This document shows, piece after piece, positions 1 to 5,039 of a stretch of 5,074 bases of DNA. The position numbers were made by a program, and so were the translations under genes. The notes under the pieces are model-generated. The model saw only the letters and a program-made list of their open reading frames with translations, was not told where the DNA came from and did no database searches. The first letter of the stretch is position 1. Every line of letters begins with the position of its first letter. Source of the stretch: Erysipelotrichaceae bacterium (GTDB taxonomy: Bacteria; Bacillota_I; Bacilli_A; Erysipelotrichales; Coprobacillaceae); contig JAJQGQ010000052.1 of NCBI GenBank assembly GCA_021200395.1, positions 1 to 5,074 of the forward strand, in the 5' to 3' direction.

Positions 1-26
1 AAATAGCACGCTGCCGGTTCTATCTT

Positions 27-52
27 GGATATCCAAAGGATATCCTTTTTTT
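27..52 (+). terminator. Rho-independent terminator of the upstream gene
   Basis: Two copies of the self-palindrome GGATATCC (27-34 and 38-45) form an 8-bp stem with an AAA loop, followed at once by seven T (46-52). On the minus strand no T-run follows the stem, so it should act on + strand transcription entering from the left. The window opens with AAATAG (1-6), which could be the Lys-stop end of that upstream gene. This cannot be proved from six bases. The terminator separates the S10 operon from its left neighbour. Confidence 0.88.
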
Positions 53-56
53 GTGG

Positions 57-86
57 TTAAAAAATCAAAAAAATATTATTTTTCTA
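57..86 (+). promoter_or_regulatory. A/T-rich UP-like element
   Basis: The bases just upstream of the -35 hexamer are almost purely A and T, with runs of six A (59-64), seven A (67-73) and five T (79-83). This resembles the UP elements bound by the RNA polymerase alpha C-terminal domain at strong ribosomal promoters. The sequence composition is seen directly; the function is inferred from its position. Confidence 0.5.
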
Positions 87-115
87 TTGATAAATAAAGA
101 TAAATAGTGTATTAT
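87..115 (+). promoter_or_regulatory. Housekeeping sigma promoter of the S10 operon
   Basis: TTGATA (87-92) matches the -35 consensus TTGACA at five of six positions. TATTAT (110-115) matches the -10 consensus TATAAT at five of six. The spacer is exactly 17 bp. There is no TG extension in the correct register. The predicted start of transcription is a purine near G122, giving a leader of about 125 nt before rpsJ. The promoter lies between the upstream terminator and the operon and is the only good promoter I see in the window. Confidence 0.82.
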
Positions 116-121
116 ACGTAT

Positions 122-246
122 GTTGCTAACGCGGAGAAGTGCGAGGTTGCTGAAACACTGATAGCCGTTGTCATGAGCGGAAGGGTTGTTTCAGGGAATT
201 CGTATGGAGCGGCCAAAATAGATTGGCAATAAAGGAGGAACAATTC
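122..246 (+). promoter_or_regulatory. Structured 5' leader RNA of the S10 operon (candidate autoregulatory leader)
   Basis: The untranslated leader is notably richer in G than the A/T-rich promoter before it. By eye it can fold into P1 (130-133 with 140-143, loop GAGAAG), P2 (150-157 CTGAAACA with 187-194 TGTTTCAG, a perfect 8-bp stem), P2a inside P2 (165-169 with 176-180, loop GTCATG), and P3 (212-216 GCCAA with 223-227 TTGGC, six-base loop). P3 ends three bases before the rpsJ Shine-Dalgarno site. S10 operon leaders are known L4 targets in gamma-proteobacteria. From memory, leaders with similar GCGAGGTTGCTGA and GGAGC blocks occur before rpsJ in other Firmicutes, but I could not check this. 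The ligand (L4 or another ribosomal protein) is inference. There is no T-run after any hairpin, so control would more likely be translational or through RNA stability than by intrinsic attenuation. Confidence 0.6.
231..238 (+). promoter_or_regulatory. Shine-Dalgarno site of rpsJ (fixes the start)
   Basis: AAAGGAGG lies 8 nt before the ATG at 247. It rules out a longer reading from TTG 223, which would place the start upstream of the ribosome binding site. It follows leader hairpin P3 closely, so folding of P3 could affect access to it. Confidence 0.9.
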
Positions 247-555
247 ATGGCAAACAATAAAATTAGAATTAGACTTAAATCATTTGATCACAAAATCTTA
301 GATGCTTCTGCTGAAAAGATTGTTGCTGCTGCGAAAAAATCAGGTGCACAGGTCGTTGGTCCAGTACCACTTCCAACTGAAAAAGAAGTTTATACAATCT
401 TAAGAGCAGTACATAAGTATAAAGATTCACGTGAACAATTTGAAATTAGAACTCATAAACGTCTAATTGATATTGTAAATCCAACACCAGAGACTGTTGA
501 TGTTTTAACTCGTTTAGAGTTGCCTAGTGGTGTGGATATTGAAATTAAATTATAG
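247..555 (+). CDS. rpsJ: 30S ribosomal protein S10
   Basis: S10 is a protein of the 30S head. In complex with NusB it also takes part in transcription antitermination. The 102-aa product has the usual family length and is recognisable throughout: MANNKIRIRLKSFDH at the N-terminus, the S10 signature GPVPLPT (residues 38-44), and the basic loop HKYKDSREQFEIRTHKR (56-72) that reaches into the 30S head. The start is ATG 247, set by AAAGGAGG at 231-238; the in-frame TTG at 223 is upstream of that site. The stop is TAG. It is the first gene of the operon, behind a structured leader, so it is the likely point of translational control. rplC follows after 19 nt. I see no unusual residues. Confidence 0.98.
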   Translation: MANNKIRIRLKSFDHKILDASAEKIVAAAKKSGAQVVGPVPLPTEKEVYTILRAVHKYKDSREQFEIRTHKRLIDIVNPTPETVDVLTRLELPSGVDIEIKL

Positions 556-574
556 AAAGGTTAAGGTGTAACTC

Positions 575-1255
575 ATGAAAGGAATCTTAGGTCGAAAGAT
601 CGGAATGACTCAAGTTTTCACTACTGACGGAACATTAATTCCTGTTACTGTTATCGAAGCAACACCAAATATTGTGTTACAAAAGAAAACAGTTGCTACA
701 GATGGTTATGATGCTATTCAAGTAGGTTTTGAAGACAAGAGAGAAAAATTAGCAAACAAGCCTGAAAAAGGGCATGTTGCCAAAGCTGAAACAGCTCCTA
801 AGCGCTTCATTAAAGAATTTCGTTATGACGAAATGATGAGTTATGAAGTTGGTCAAGAAATTACAGTTGATAGCTTTGTAGCTGGTGAAGTCGTAGATGT
901 GACTGGTACAAGTAAAGGTAAAGGTTATCAAGGTGTTATTAAGAGACATAACCAACATATTGGTCCTAAGGGACATGGTTCTGGAGCTCATAGAATTGTT
1001 GGATCAATGGGTCCAATTGCTCCTAATAGAATCGCTCCTGGTAAGAAAATGCCTGGACATATGGGTAGTGTCAAGAGAACTGTACAAAACTTAGAGGTTG
1101 TTGCAGTTGATAAAGAAAACAATGTTTTATTAATTAAAGGATCAGTTCCAGGTCCTAAAAAAGGTTTAGTTGTTGTTAAATCTGCTGTTAAAGCTAATGG
1201 TAAGGTTAATCCTGCTGCAGATTTAATCAGTTATGAAACTACAGAAGAAGAATAA
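575..1255 (+). CDS. rplC: 50S ribosomal protein L3
   Basis: L3 is an early-assembly protein of the 50S subunit. Its long central extension reaches the peptidyl-transferase centre. The N-terminus MKGILGRKIGMTQVF is typical of the family. The signature KGYQG lies at residues 116-120, and the extended loop that approaches the active site (GSMGP through MPGHMG) follows at about 143-165. Where E. coli L3 carries the methylated Gln of GSIGQ, this protein has Pro (GSMGP), as I recall for Firmicutes in general, so this is not a defect. At 226 aa it is somewhat longer than the usual 206-212; the excess is mainly a C-terminal tail ending in acidic ETTEEE. The Shine-Dalgarno site is AAGGTG at 563-568, weaker than its neighbours'. 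rplD follows after 25 nt. Confidence 0.98.
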   Translation: MKGILGRKIGMTQVFTTDGTLIPVTVIEATPNIVLQKKTVATDGYDAIQVGFEDKREKLANKPEKGHVAKAETAPKRFIKEFRYDEMMSYEVGQEITVDSFVAGEVVDVTGTSKGKGYQGVIKRHNQHIGPKGHGSGAHRIVGSMGPIAPNRIAPGKKMPGHMGSVKRTVQNLEVVAVDKENNVLLIKGSVPGPKKGLVVVKSAVKANGKVNPAADLISYETTEEE

Positions 1256-1262
1256 TGAAGCG

Positions 1263-1270
1263 AAAGGAGG
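1263..1270 (+). promoter_or_regulatory. Shine-Dalgarno site of rplD (fixes the start)
   Basis: AAAGGAGG lies 10 nt before the ATG at 1281. An in-frame ATG at 1233 would overlap rplC by 23 nt and lacks such a site, so 1281 is chosen. Confidence 0.9.
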
Positions 1271-1280
1271 AACACTACTT

Positions 1281-1904
1281 ATGAAAGTTGCAGTATATAA
1301 CCAAGAAGGAACACAATTGAAAGATACAGAATTAAATGATGCAGTATTCGGTATCGAACCAAATAACCAAGCAATCTTTGATATGGTCTTACTACAAAGA
1401 GCTTCATGGAGAAGAGGAACTCACTCTGTAAAAAACCGTAGTGCTGTAAGAGGCGGAGGTAAGAAACCTTGGAGACAAAAGGGTACAGGTAGAGCTAGAC
1501 AAGGTACAATTCGTGCCCCACAATGGCGTGGTGGTGGTGTTGTATTTGGTCCTAATACAAACCGTAATTATAAGTTAAAAATGAATCGTAAAGTAAGACG
1601 TTTAGCATTAAAATCTGCTTTAAGTCAAAAAGTTATTGATGAAGAATTAACTGTTTTAGATAAGTTAACAGTTGAAGCACCTAAAACAAAAACAATGGTA
1701 AAAGTTTTAGAAAACTTAGAAGCTACTAGAAAAACATTAATTGTTATGGATTCTGTTGATGAAAATGTTGCTTTATCTGCTAGAAATATTCCTGGCGTTA
1801 AAGTTATAGATTCTAAGGGATTAAATGTTTATGATATCTTAGATAGCAATAAGTTAGTGATGACTGAAGAAGCTATTAAAGCTGTTGAGGAGGTATTGGC
1901 ATAA
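1281..1904 (+). CDS. rplD: 50S ribosomal protein L4 (possible S10-operon autoregulator)
   Basis: L4 binds 23S rRNA, and its long loop forms part of the exit-tunnel constriction near the macrolide site. The 207-aa product has normal length. The tunnel loop is well conserved at about residues 41-95, with GGGKKPWRQKGTGRARQG (58-75) and APQWRGGGVVFGP (79-91). This is the wild-type pattern, with no insertion or deletion at the places linked to macrolide resistance. Family knowledge: in E. coli L4 also represses its own operon by binding the S10 leader. Whether it binds the leader here is open. The start is ATG 1281; the resulting MKVAVYNQEG fits the family. The last codons (GAG GAG GTA) double as the Shine-Dalgarno site of rplW. 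The TAA stop shares its last A with the rplW start, which suggests translational coupling. Confidence 0.98.
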   Translation: MKVAVYNQEGTQLKDTELNDAVFGIEPNNQAIFDMVLLQRASWRRGTHSVKNRSAVRGGGKKPWRQKGTGRARQGTIRAPQWRGGGVVFGPNTNRNYKLKMNRKVRRLALKSALSQKVIDEELTVLDKLTVEAPKTKTMVKVLENLEATRKTLIVMDSVDENVALSARNIPGVKVIDSKGLNVYDILDSNKLVMTEEAIKAVEEVLA

Positions 1905-2197
1905 TGGCACATATTACTGATGTATTAAAGAAACCAGTACTTACTGAAAAATCTTTAAAATTACAACAAGAACAAAACAAATATACATTTGATGTTGATG
2001 TTCATTCAAATAAAATTGAAATTAAACAAGCTGTTGAAGCTATGTTTGATGTAAAAGTTGAAAAAGTCAACACAATGAATATCAAGCCAAAGAAAAGAAG
2101 ATTTGGTAGATATGAAGGAAAAACGAGAGCAAGAAAGAAGGCAATCGTTAAATTAAAAGAAGGTTATTCAATCGATTTATTCGGTGATGAAGAATAA
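1904..2197 (+). CDS. rplW: 50S ribosomal protein L23
   Basis: L23 lies at the mouth of the polypeptide exit tunnel and is the docking site for trigger factor and the signal recognition particle. The 97-aa product has the usual bacterial length. The N-terminal PVLTEKS (residues 11-17) is the family hallmark. The extended basic loop (about 59-80, with KPKKRRFGRYEGK) is the part that enters the tunnel wall. The start codon overlaps the rplD stop by one base (TAATG), with GAGGAGGT at 1887-1894 inside rplD as the ribosome binding site, so the two genes are probably coupled. The tail ends in acidic GDEE. It is followed by the longest gap in the operon (56 nt), which contains a hairpin. Confidence 0.97.
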   Translation: MAHITDVLKKPVLTEKSLKLQQEQNKYTFDVDVHSNKIEIKQAVEAMFDVKVEKVNTMNIKPKKRRFGRYEGKTRARKKAIVKLKEGYSIDLFGDEE

Positions 2198-2210
2198 ACT
2201 TCTTAACTAT

Positions 2211-2229
2211 TGGAATGATCTCCATTCCA
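2211..2229 (+). other. Intergenic RNA hairpin between rplW and rplB
   Basis: TGGAATG (2211-2217) and CATTCCA (2223-2229) form a perfect 7-bp inverted repeat around a five-base ATCTC loop; T2210 and G2230 could add a wobble pair. No T-run follows, so it is not an intrinsic terminator. It ends ten bases before the rplB Shine-Dalgarno site. Possible roles are an RNA processing or stability element, or local control of L2 translation. None is shown by the sequence alone. Confidence 0.6.
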
Positions 2230-2239
2230 GATATTAAAC

Positions 2240-2246
2240 AAGGAGG
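2240..2246 (+). promoter_or_regulatory. Shine-Dalgarno site of rplB (fixes the start)
   Basis: AAGGAGG lies 7 nt before ATG 2254. A longer reading from about 2215 would begin inside the hairpin and add residues not seen in L2, so it is rejected. Confidence 0.9.
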
Positions 2247-2253
2247 AAATAAG

Positions 2254-3087
2254 ATGCCTATTAAAACATATAAGCCTACGACAAATGGTCGTCGTAATAT
2301 GACTTCTTTAACTTATGAAGAAATTACAACTAATAAGCCTGAGAAATCATTGACAGTCCGTTTGAATAAAAAAGGTGGACGTAATAATCAAGGTGTCATC
2401 ACTACACGTCATCATGGTGGTGGACATAAGCGTTTATATCGTATTATCGATTTTAAACGAGATAAAGATGATATTGAAGGTAGAGTTGCCACAATAGAAT
2501 ATGATCCTAATAGATCTGCAAATATTGCTTTGATTAATTATGTAGATGGAGAAAAGAGATATATCTTAGCTCCTAAGGGATTAGAAGTTGGTATGAAAGT
2601 ATATTCTGGAGAAAATGCAGATATTATTGTTGGAAATTGCTTACCAATGGGAAATATGCCTGAAGGTACAGTTATTCATAATATTGAAATGCATCCAGGT
2701 AAAGGTGGTCAAATTGCTAGAGCTGCAGGTGTTTCTGCACAAATTCTTGGTAAAGAAGGTAAATATGTTACTGTTCGTTTAGCAAGTGGTGAAGTAAGAA
2801 GATTCTTAGCAGTTTGTCGTGCTACAGTTGGTGTTGTTGGTAATGAAGATTACGGATTAGTTAATTATGGTAAAGCTGGTCGTAATAGATGGAGAGGTAT
2901 TCGCCCTACAGTTCGTGGTTCTGTAATGAACCCTAATGATCATCCTCATGGTGGTGGTGAAGGTAGAACTTCAATCGGACGTAAAGCACCTATGACTCCA
3001 TGGGGCAAGAAAGCTCTTGGCGTTAAGACTAGAAAACATAAGAAAGCATCTAATAAGATGATTATTCGTCGTCGTAATGGAAAATAG
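2254..3087 (+). CDS. rplB: 50S ribosomal protein L2
   Basis: L2 is one of the largest and most conserved 50S proteins. It binds 23S rRNA near the peptidyl-transferase centre and helps join the subunits. The 277-aa product is full length. The N-terminal MPIKTYKPTTNGRRNMT is canonical. The rRNA-binding region includes TRHHGGGHKR (residues 51-60), and the SH3-like part contains HPGKGGQIARAAG (147-159). The C-terminal loop NPNDHPHGGGEGR (226-238) carries His230, which corresponds to the functionally important His229 of E. coli L2. The strongly basic C-terminus (KTRKHKK, IRRRNGK) is typical. The start is ATG 2254, chosen from AAGGAGG at 2240-2246. It ends in TAG and rpsS follows after 17 nt. Nothing looks damaged. 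Confidence 0.98.
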   Translation: MPIKTYKPTTNGRRNMTSLTYEEITTNKPEKSLTVRLNKKGGRNNQGVITTRHHGGGHKRLYRIIDFKRDKDDIEGRVATIEYDPNRSANIALINYVDGEKRYILAPKGLEVGMKVYSGENADIIVGNCLPMGNMPEGTVIHNIEMHPGKGGQIARAAGVSAQILGKEGKYVTVRLASGEVRRFLAVCRATVGVVGNEDYGLVNYGKAGRNRWRGIRPTVRGSVMNPNDHPHGGGEGRTSIGRKAPMTPWGKKALGVKTRKHKKASNKMIIRRRNGK

Positions 3088-3104
3088 AAGGAGGGTTATA
3101 GAAT

Positions 3105-3383
3105 ATGGCAAGAAGTATTAAAAAAGGTCCATTCGTGGATGAACATTTAATGAAAAAAGTTCAAGCTTTAAATGCAGCTAACAAAAAAGAAGTCATTAAG
3201 ACATGGTCAAGACGTTCTACAATCTTCCCTGATTTTATTGAACATACATTCGCTGTATATAATGGAAGAGAACATATCCCAGTTTATGTTACTGAAGATA
3301 TGGTTGGTCATAAATTAGGAGAATTCGCTCCTACTAGAACTTATCATGGTCATGATGCTGATGATAAAAAGTCAGGTAAATAG
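3105..3383 (+). CDS. rpsS: 30S ribosomal protein S19
   Basis: S19 is a protein of the 30S head, near the A-site tRNA and the inter-subunit bridge region, and it pairs with S13. The 92-aa product matches the usual length. Motifs are RSIKKGPFVDEHL (residues 3-15), KTWSRRSTIFP (32-42) and the S19 signature YVTEDMVGHKLGEFAPTRTY (61-80). One oddity: residue 46, normally Gly in the IGHT/IGLT stretch, is Glu (FIEHTF; codon GAA at 3240-3242), one base away from GGA. The ribosome binding site is AAGGAGG at 3088-3094, immediately after the rplB stop. The stop is TAG, and rplV follows after 17 nt. Confidence 0.98.
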   Translation: MARSIKKGPFVDEHLMKKVQALNAANKKEVIKTWSRRSTIFPDFIEHTFAVYNGREHIPVYVTEDMVGHKLGEFAPTRTYHGHDADDKKSGK

Positions 3384-3400
3384 AAAGAGAGGAAAACAAC

Positions 3401-3733
3401 ATGGAAGCAAGAGCAGTCGCTAAAATGATTCGCGTTTCACCTCAAAAAGCAAGATTAGTAGTAGACTTGGTAAGAGGAAAGGACGTTAAAGAAGCACTAG
3501 GTATTCTCGAATACGTTAATAAGAGTGCAACTCCTGCAATCATTAAAGTCGTTAAATCTGCTGCACAAAACGCTGTGTTCAACGAAGGTGCAGATGAAGA
3601 AAAGTTATATATCAAAGAAATTTATGTAGACGAAGGTCCTACATTAAAGAGATTTCGTGCTAGAGCTAAAGGTAGCGGAACTCAAATTTTGAAAAGAACA
3701 AGCCACATCACTTGTGTGGTTGCTGAAAGATAG
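3401..3733 (+). CDS. rplV: 50S ribosomal protein L22
   Basis: L22 spans the 50S subunit beside the exit tunnel. Its beta-hairpin forms the tunnel constriction together with L4. The 110-aa product has normal length: an N-terminal globular part with RVSPQKARLVVDLVRGK (residues 11-27), then the hairpin VDEGPTLKRFRARAKGSG (76-93) and KRTSHIT (98-104). Numbering happens to match E. coli L22, so Lys83, Arg84, Lys90 and Gly91 are kept, but position 87 is Ala instead of Pro, 92 is Ser instead of Arg, and 93 is Gly instead of Ala. The Ser92 variant also occurs, as I recall, in streptococci. The ribosome binding site GAGAGG (3387-3392) is weaker than its neighbours'. The stop TAG overlaps the start of the rpsC Shine-Dalgarno site. 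Confidence 0.98.
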   Translation: MEARAVAKMIRVSPQKARLVVDLVRGKDVKEALGILEYVNKSATPAIIKVVKSAAQNAVFNEGADEEKLYIKEIYVDEGPTLKRFRARAKGSGTQILKRTSHITCVVAER

Positions 3734-3744
3734 GAGGGCAAAGT

Positions 3745-4416
3745 ATGGGTCAAAAAGTAAGTCCAGTTGGATTACGTATTGGTATAACTCGTGATTGGAA
3801 TTCAAGATGGTATGCCAATGATAATGACTTTGCTTCATTATTACATGAAGATATTAAAATTCGTGAATTCTTATATGCAAAGTTAAAAAGCGATGAAGAG
3901 TTAAAAACAGCTAATATCGCTAATATTGAAATTGAAAGAACAAAGAATAAAGTAACAATTTTCATTCATACTTCTAGACCAGGTGTAATTATTGGTAAGG
4001 AAGGTAAGAAAGTTGATGATTTAAGAAAAGAAATCACTAAGATGGTTAAAGCTGATAAAGTTTTTATCAACATCGTAGAGATTAAGAATCCTGATTTAAA
4101 TGCACAATTGGTTGCTAATAAGATTGCTGAACAATTAGAAAATCGTGCTTCATTTAGAATTGTGCAAAAGAGAGCTATTCAAGCTACAATGCGTGCAGGT
4201 GCTAAGGGTATTAAAACATGTGTATCTGGCCGTTTAGGTGGTGCTGAAATGGCAAGAAAAGAAGGATATAGTGAAGGTAATGTACCTTTACATACGCTTA
4301 GAGCTGACATTGATTATGCGGTTGCCGAAGCTCATACAACTTATGGTAAATTAGGAGTCAAAGTTTGGATTTGTAGAGGAGAAGTTCTTCCTACAAAGAA
4401 GAAAGGAGATAAATAA
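3745..4416 (+). CDS. rpsC: 30S ribosomal protein S3
   Basis: S3 sits on the solvent side of the 30S head at the mRNA entry channel, where it contributes to mRNA unwinding with S4 and S5. The 223-aa product is close to the usual 210-235. The N-terminus MGQKVSPVGLRIGITRDW is canonical. The KH domain runs from about residue 39 to 110, with its GxxG loop as GKEG (84-87, within GVIIGKEGKKV). The C-terminal domain contains SGRLGGAEMAR, the stretch from EGNVPLHTLRADIDY, and GKLGVKVWICRGEVLP. The Shine-Dalgarno site AGGAGGG (3732-3738) overlaps the rplV stop, 6 nt before ATG 3745. The gene ends only 2 nt before rplP and carries the rplP ribosome binding site in its final codons, so these two are likely coupled. 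Confidence 0.98.
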   Translation: MGQKVSPVGLRIGITRDWNSRWYANDNDFASLLHEDIKIREFLYAKLKSDEELKTANIANIEIERTKNKVTIFIHTSRPGVIIGKEGKKVDDLRKEITKMVKADKVFINIVEIKNPDLNAQLVANKIAEQLENRASFRIVQKRAIQATMRAGAKGIKTCVSGRLGGAEMARKEGYSEGNVPLHTLRADIDYAVAEAHTTYGKLGVKVWICRGEVLPTKKKGDK

Positions 4417-4418
4417 TC

Positions 4419-4829
4419 ATGTTAATGCCTAAAAGAACTAAATATAGAAGACCTCATAGAGTTAAATATGAAGGCAAGGCTACAAGAGGGACTAAGGTTT
4501 CTTTTGGTGAATATGGATTAGTTGCTCAAGAAGGTGCTTGGATTACATCAAGACAAATTGAAGCTGCCCGTGTTGCGATGAATCGTTACATGAAACGTGG
4601 TGGACAAGTTTGGATTAGAATTTTCCCACATTTGGCTAAAACTAAGAAACCTCTAGAAGTTCGTATGGGATCTGGTAAAGGTTCTCCAGAAGAATGGGTA
4701 GCAGTTGTTAAAGAAGGCCGTGTTATGTTTGAGGTTGCTGGTGTAGAAGAGGAAGTAGCAAGAGAAGCTTTAAGACTTGCATCTCATAAGTTACCTATCA
4801 AATGTAAGATTATTGGAAGAGGTGAGTAA
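4419..4829 (+). CDS. rplP: 50S ribosomal protein L16
   Basis: L16 contacts the A-site tRNA elbow region in the 50S subunit and is added late in assembly. The 136-aa product begins MLMPKRTKYRRPHRVKYEG, close to the standard Firmicutes MLxPKR start, so ATG 4419 is preferred over the ATG at 4425. The AAAGGAG site at 4402-4408 fits this choice (10-nt spacing). Motifs are KRGGQVWIRIFP (residues 59-70) and VRMGSGKGSPEEWVAVV (81-97). Arg82 corresponds to the Arg that is hydroxylated in E. coli L16. The protein stops at IIGRGE and lacks the longer tail of Bacillus L16 (144 aa). This length, with FPHLAKTKKP, recalls Erysipelotrichia/Mollicutes homologues. rpmC begins 2 nt after the stop. Confidence 0.98.
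   Translation: MLMPKRTKYRRPHRVKYEGKATRGTKVSFGEYGLVAQEGAWITSRQIEAARVAMNRYMKRGGQVWIRIFPHLAKTKKPLEVRMGSGKGSPEEWVAVVKEGRVMFEVAGVEEEVAREALRLASHKLPIKCKIIGRGE
4819..4825 (+). promoter_or_regulatory. Shine-Dalgarno site of rpmC (supports a GTG start)
   Basis: GAGGTGA lies inside the last codons of rplP, 6 nt before GTG 4832. It supports GTG as the initiator; there is no ATG near the expected start of L29. Confidence 0.8.
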
Positions 4830-4831
4830 TT

Positions 4832-5026
4832 GTGACAGCTCAGGAAATTAGAGAATTAGAAACTTCAGAATTACTTGAAAAAGTAGAAGAATATAAAAAG
4901 GAATTATTTAGCTTGAGATTCCAACAAGCTACTGGGCAATTAGAAGATACAGCGCGTATTCGCAAAGTAAGAAAAAATATTGCTCGTATTAAAACAATTA
5001 TTAAGGAAAGAGAATTAAACGCTTAG
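4832..5026 (+). CDS. rpmC: 50S ribosomal protein L29
   Basis: L29 is a small protein at the tunnel exit, next to L23, and forms part of the platform for nascent-chain factors. The 64-aa product has the usual length and consists of two long helices packed antiparallel: about residues 2-33 (EIRELETSELLEKVEEYKK, LFSLRFQ) and 39-61. The family signature appears as LRFQQATGQLEDTARIRKVR (28-47) and KNIARIKTI (48-56). It is the only complete gene here that starts with GTG rather than ATG; the start is placed by GAGGTGA at 4819-4825 and by the family pattern (MTAxEIRELxxxEL). It lies 2 nt after rplP and 13 nt before rpsQ. It ends in TAG. Confidence 0.97.
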   Translation: MTAQEIRELETSELLEKVEEYKKELFSLRFQQATGQLEDTARIRKVRKNIARIKTIIKERELNA

Positions 5027-5039
5027 GAAGGAGATAAGT

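Noticed and set aside
173..232. 19-codon frame in the leader from ATG 173 to TAA 230-232
   Set aside because: There is no Shine-Dalgarno site at a workable distance, and the ATG lies in the loop of a predicted hairpin inside the 8-bp stem. The product has no recognisable feature. Its stop touching the rpsJ ribosome binding site is probably chance.
223..246. N-terminal extension of S10 from TTG 223
   Set aside because: The strong AAAGGAGG at 231-238 lies inside the extension, and S10 normally starts at the MANNKIRIRL position. The same reasoning rejects longer starts for rplD (1233) and rplB (2215).
749..991. Minus-strand 80-codon reading frame inside rplC
   Set aside because: It lies fully opposite a conserved L3 gene, shows no recognisable domain, and is explained as a shadow frame in A/T-rich sequence.
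2211..2229. Hairpin between rplW and rplB as a terminator
   Set aside because: It is followed by GATATTAAACAAGG and not by a T-run. Termination there would cut off the rest of an essential operon.
2210..2237. Possible internal promoter TTGGAA-16 bp-TATTAA before rplB
   Set aside because: Each hexamer matches consensus at only four of six positions, which is expected by chance in A/T-rich DNA. The hairpin overlaps it and explains the sequence as well.
3644..3965. Two minus-strand reading frames opposite rplV and rpsC
   Set aside because: Both are antisense to conserved ribosomal genes and resemble no family I know. The hydrophobic start of the one ending at 3750 is what antisense of a Lys/Glu-rich protein tends to give.
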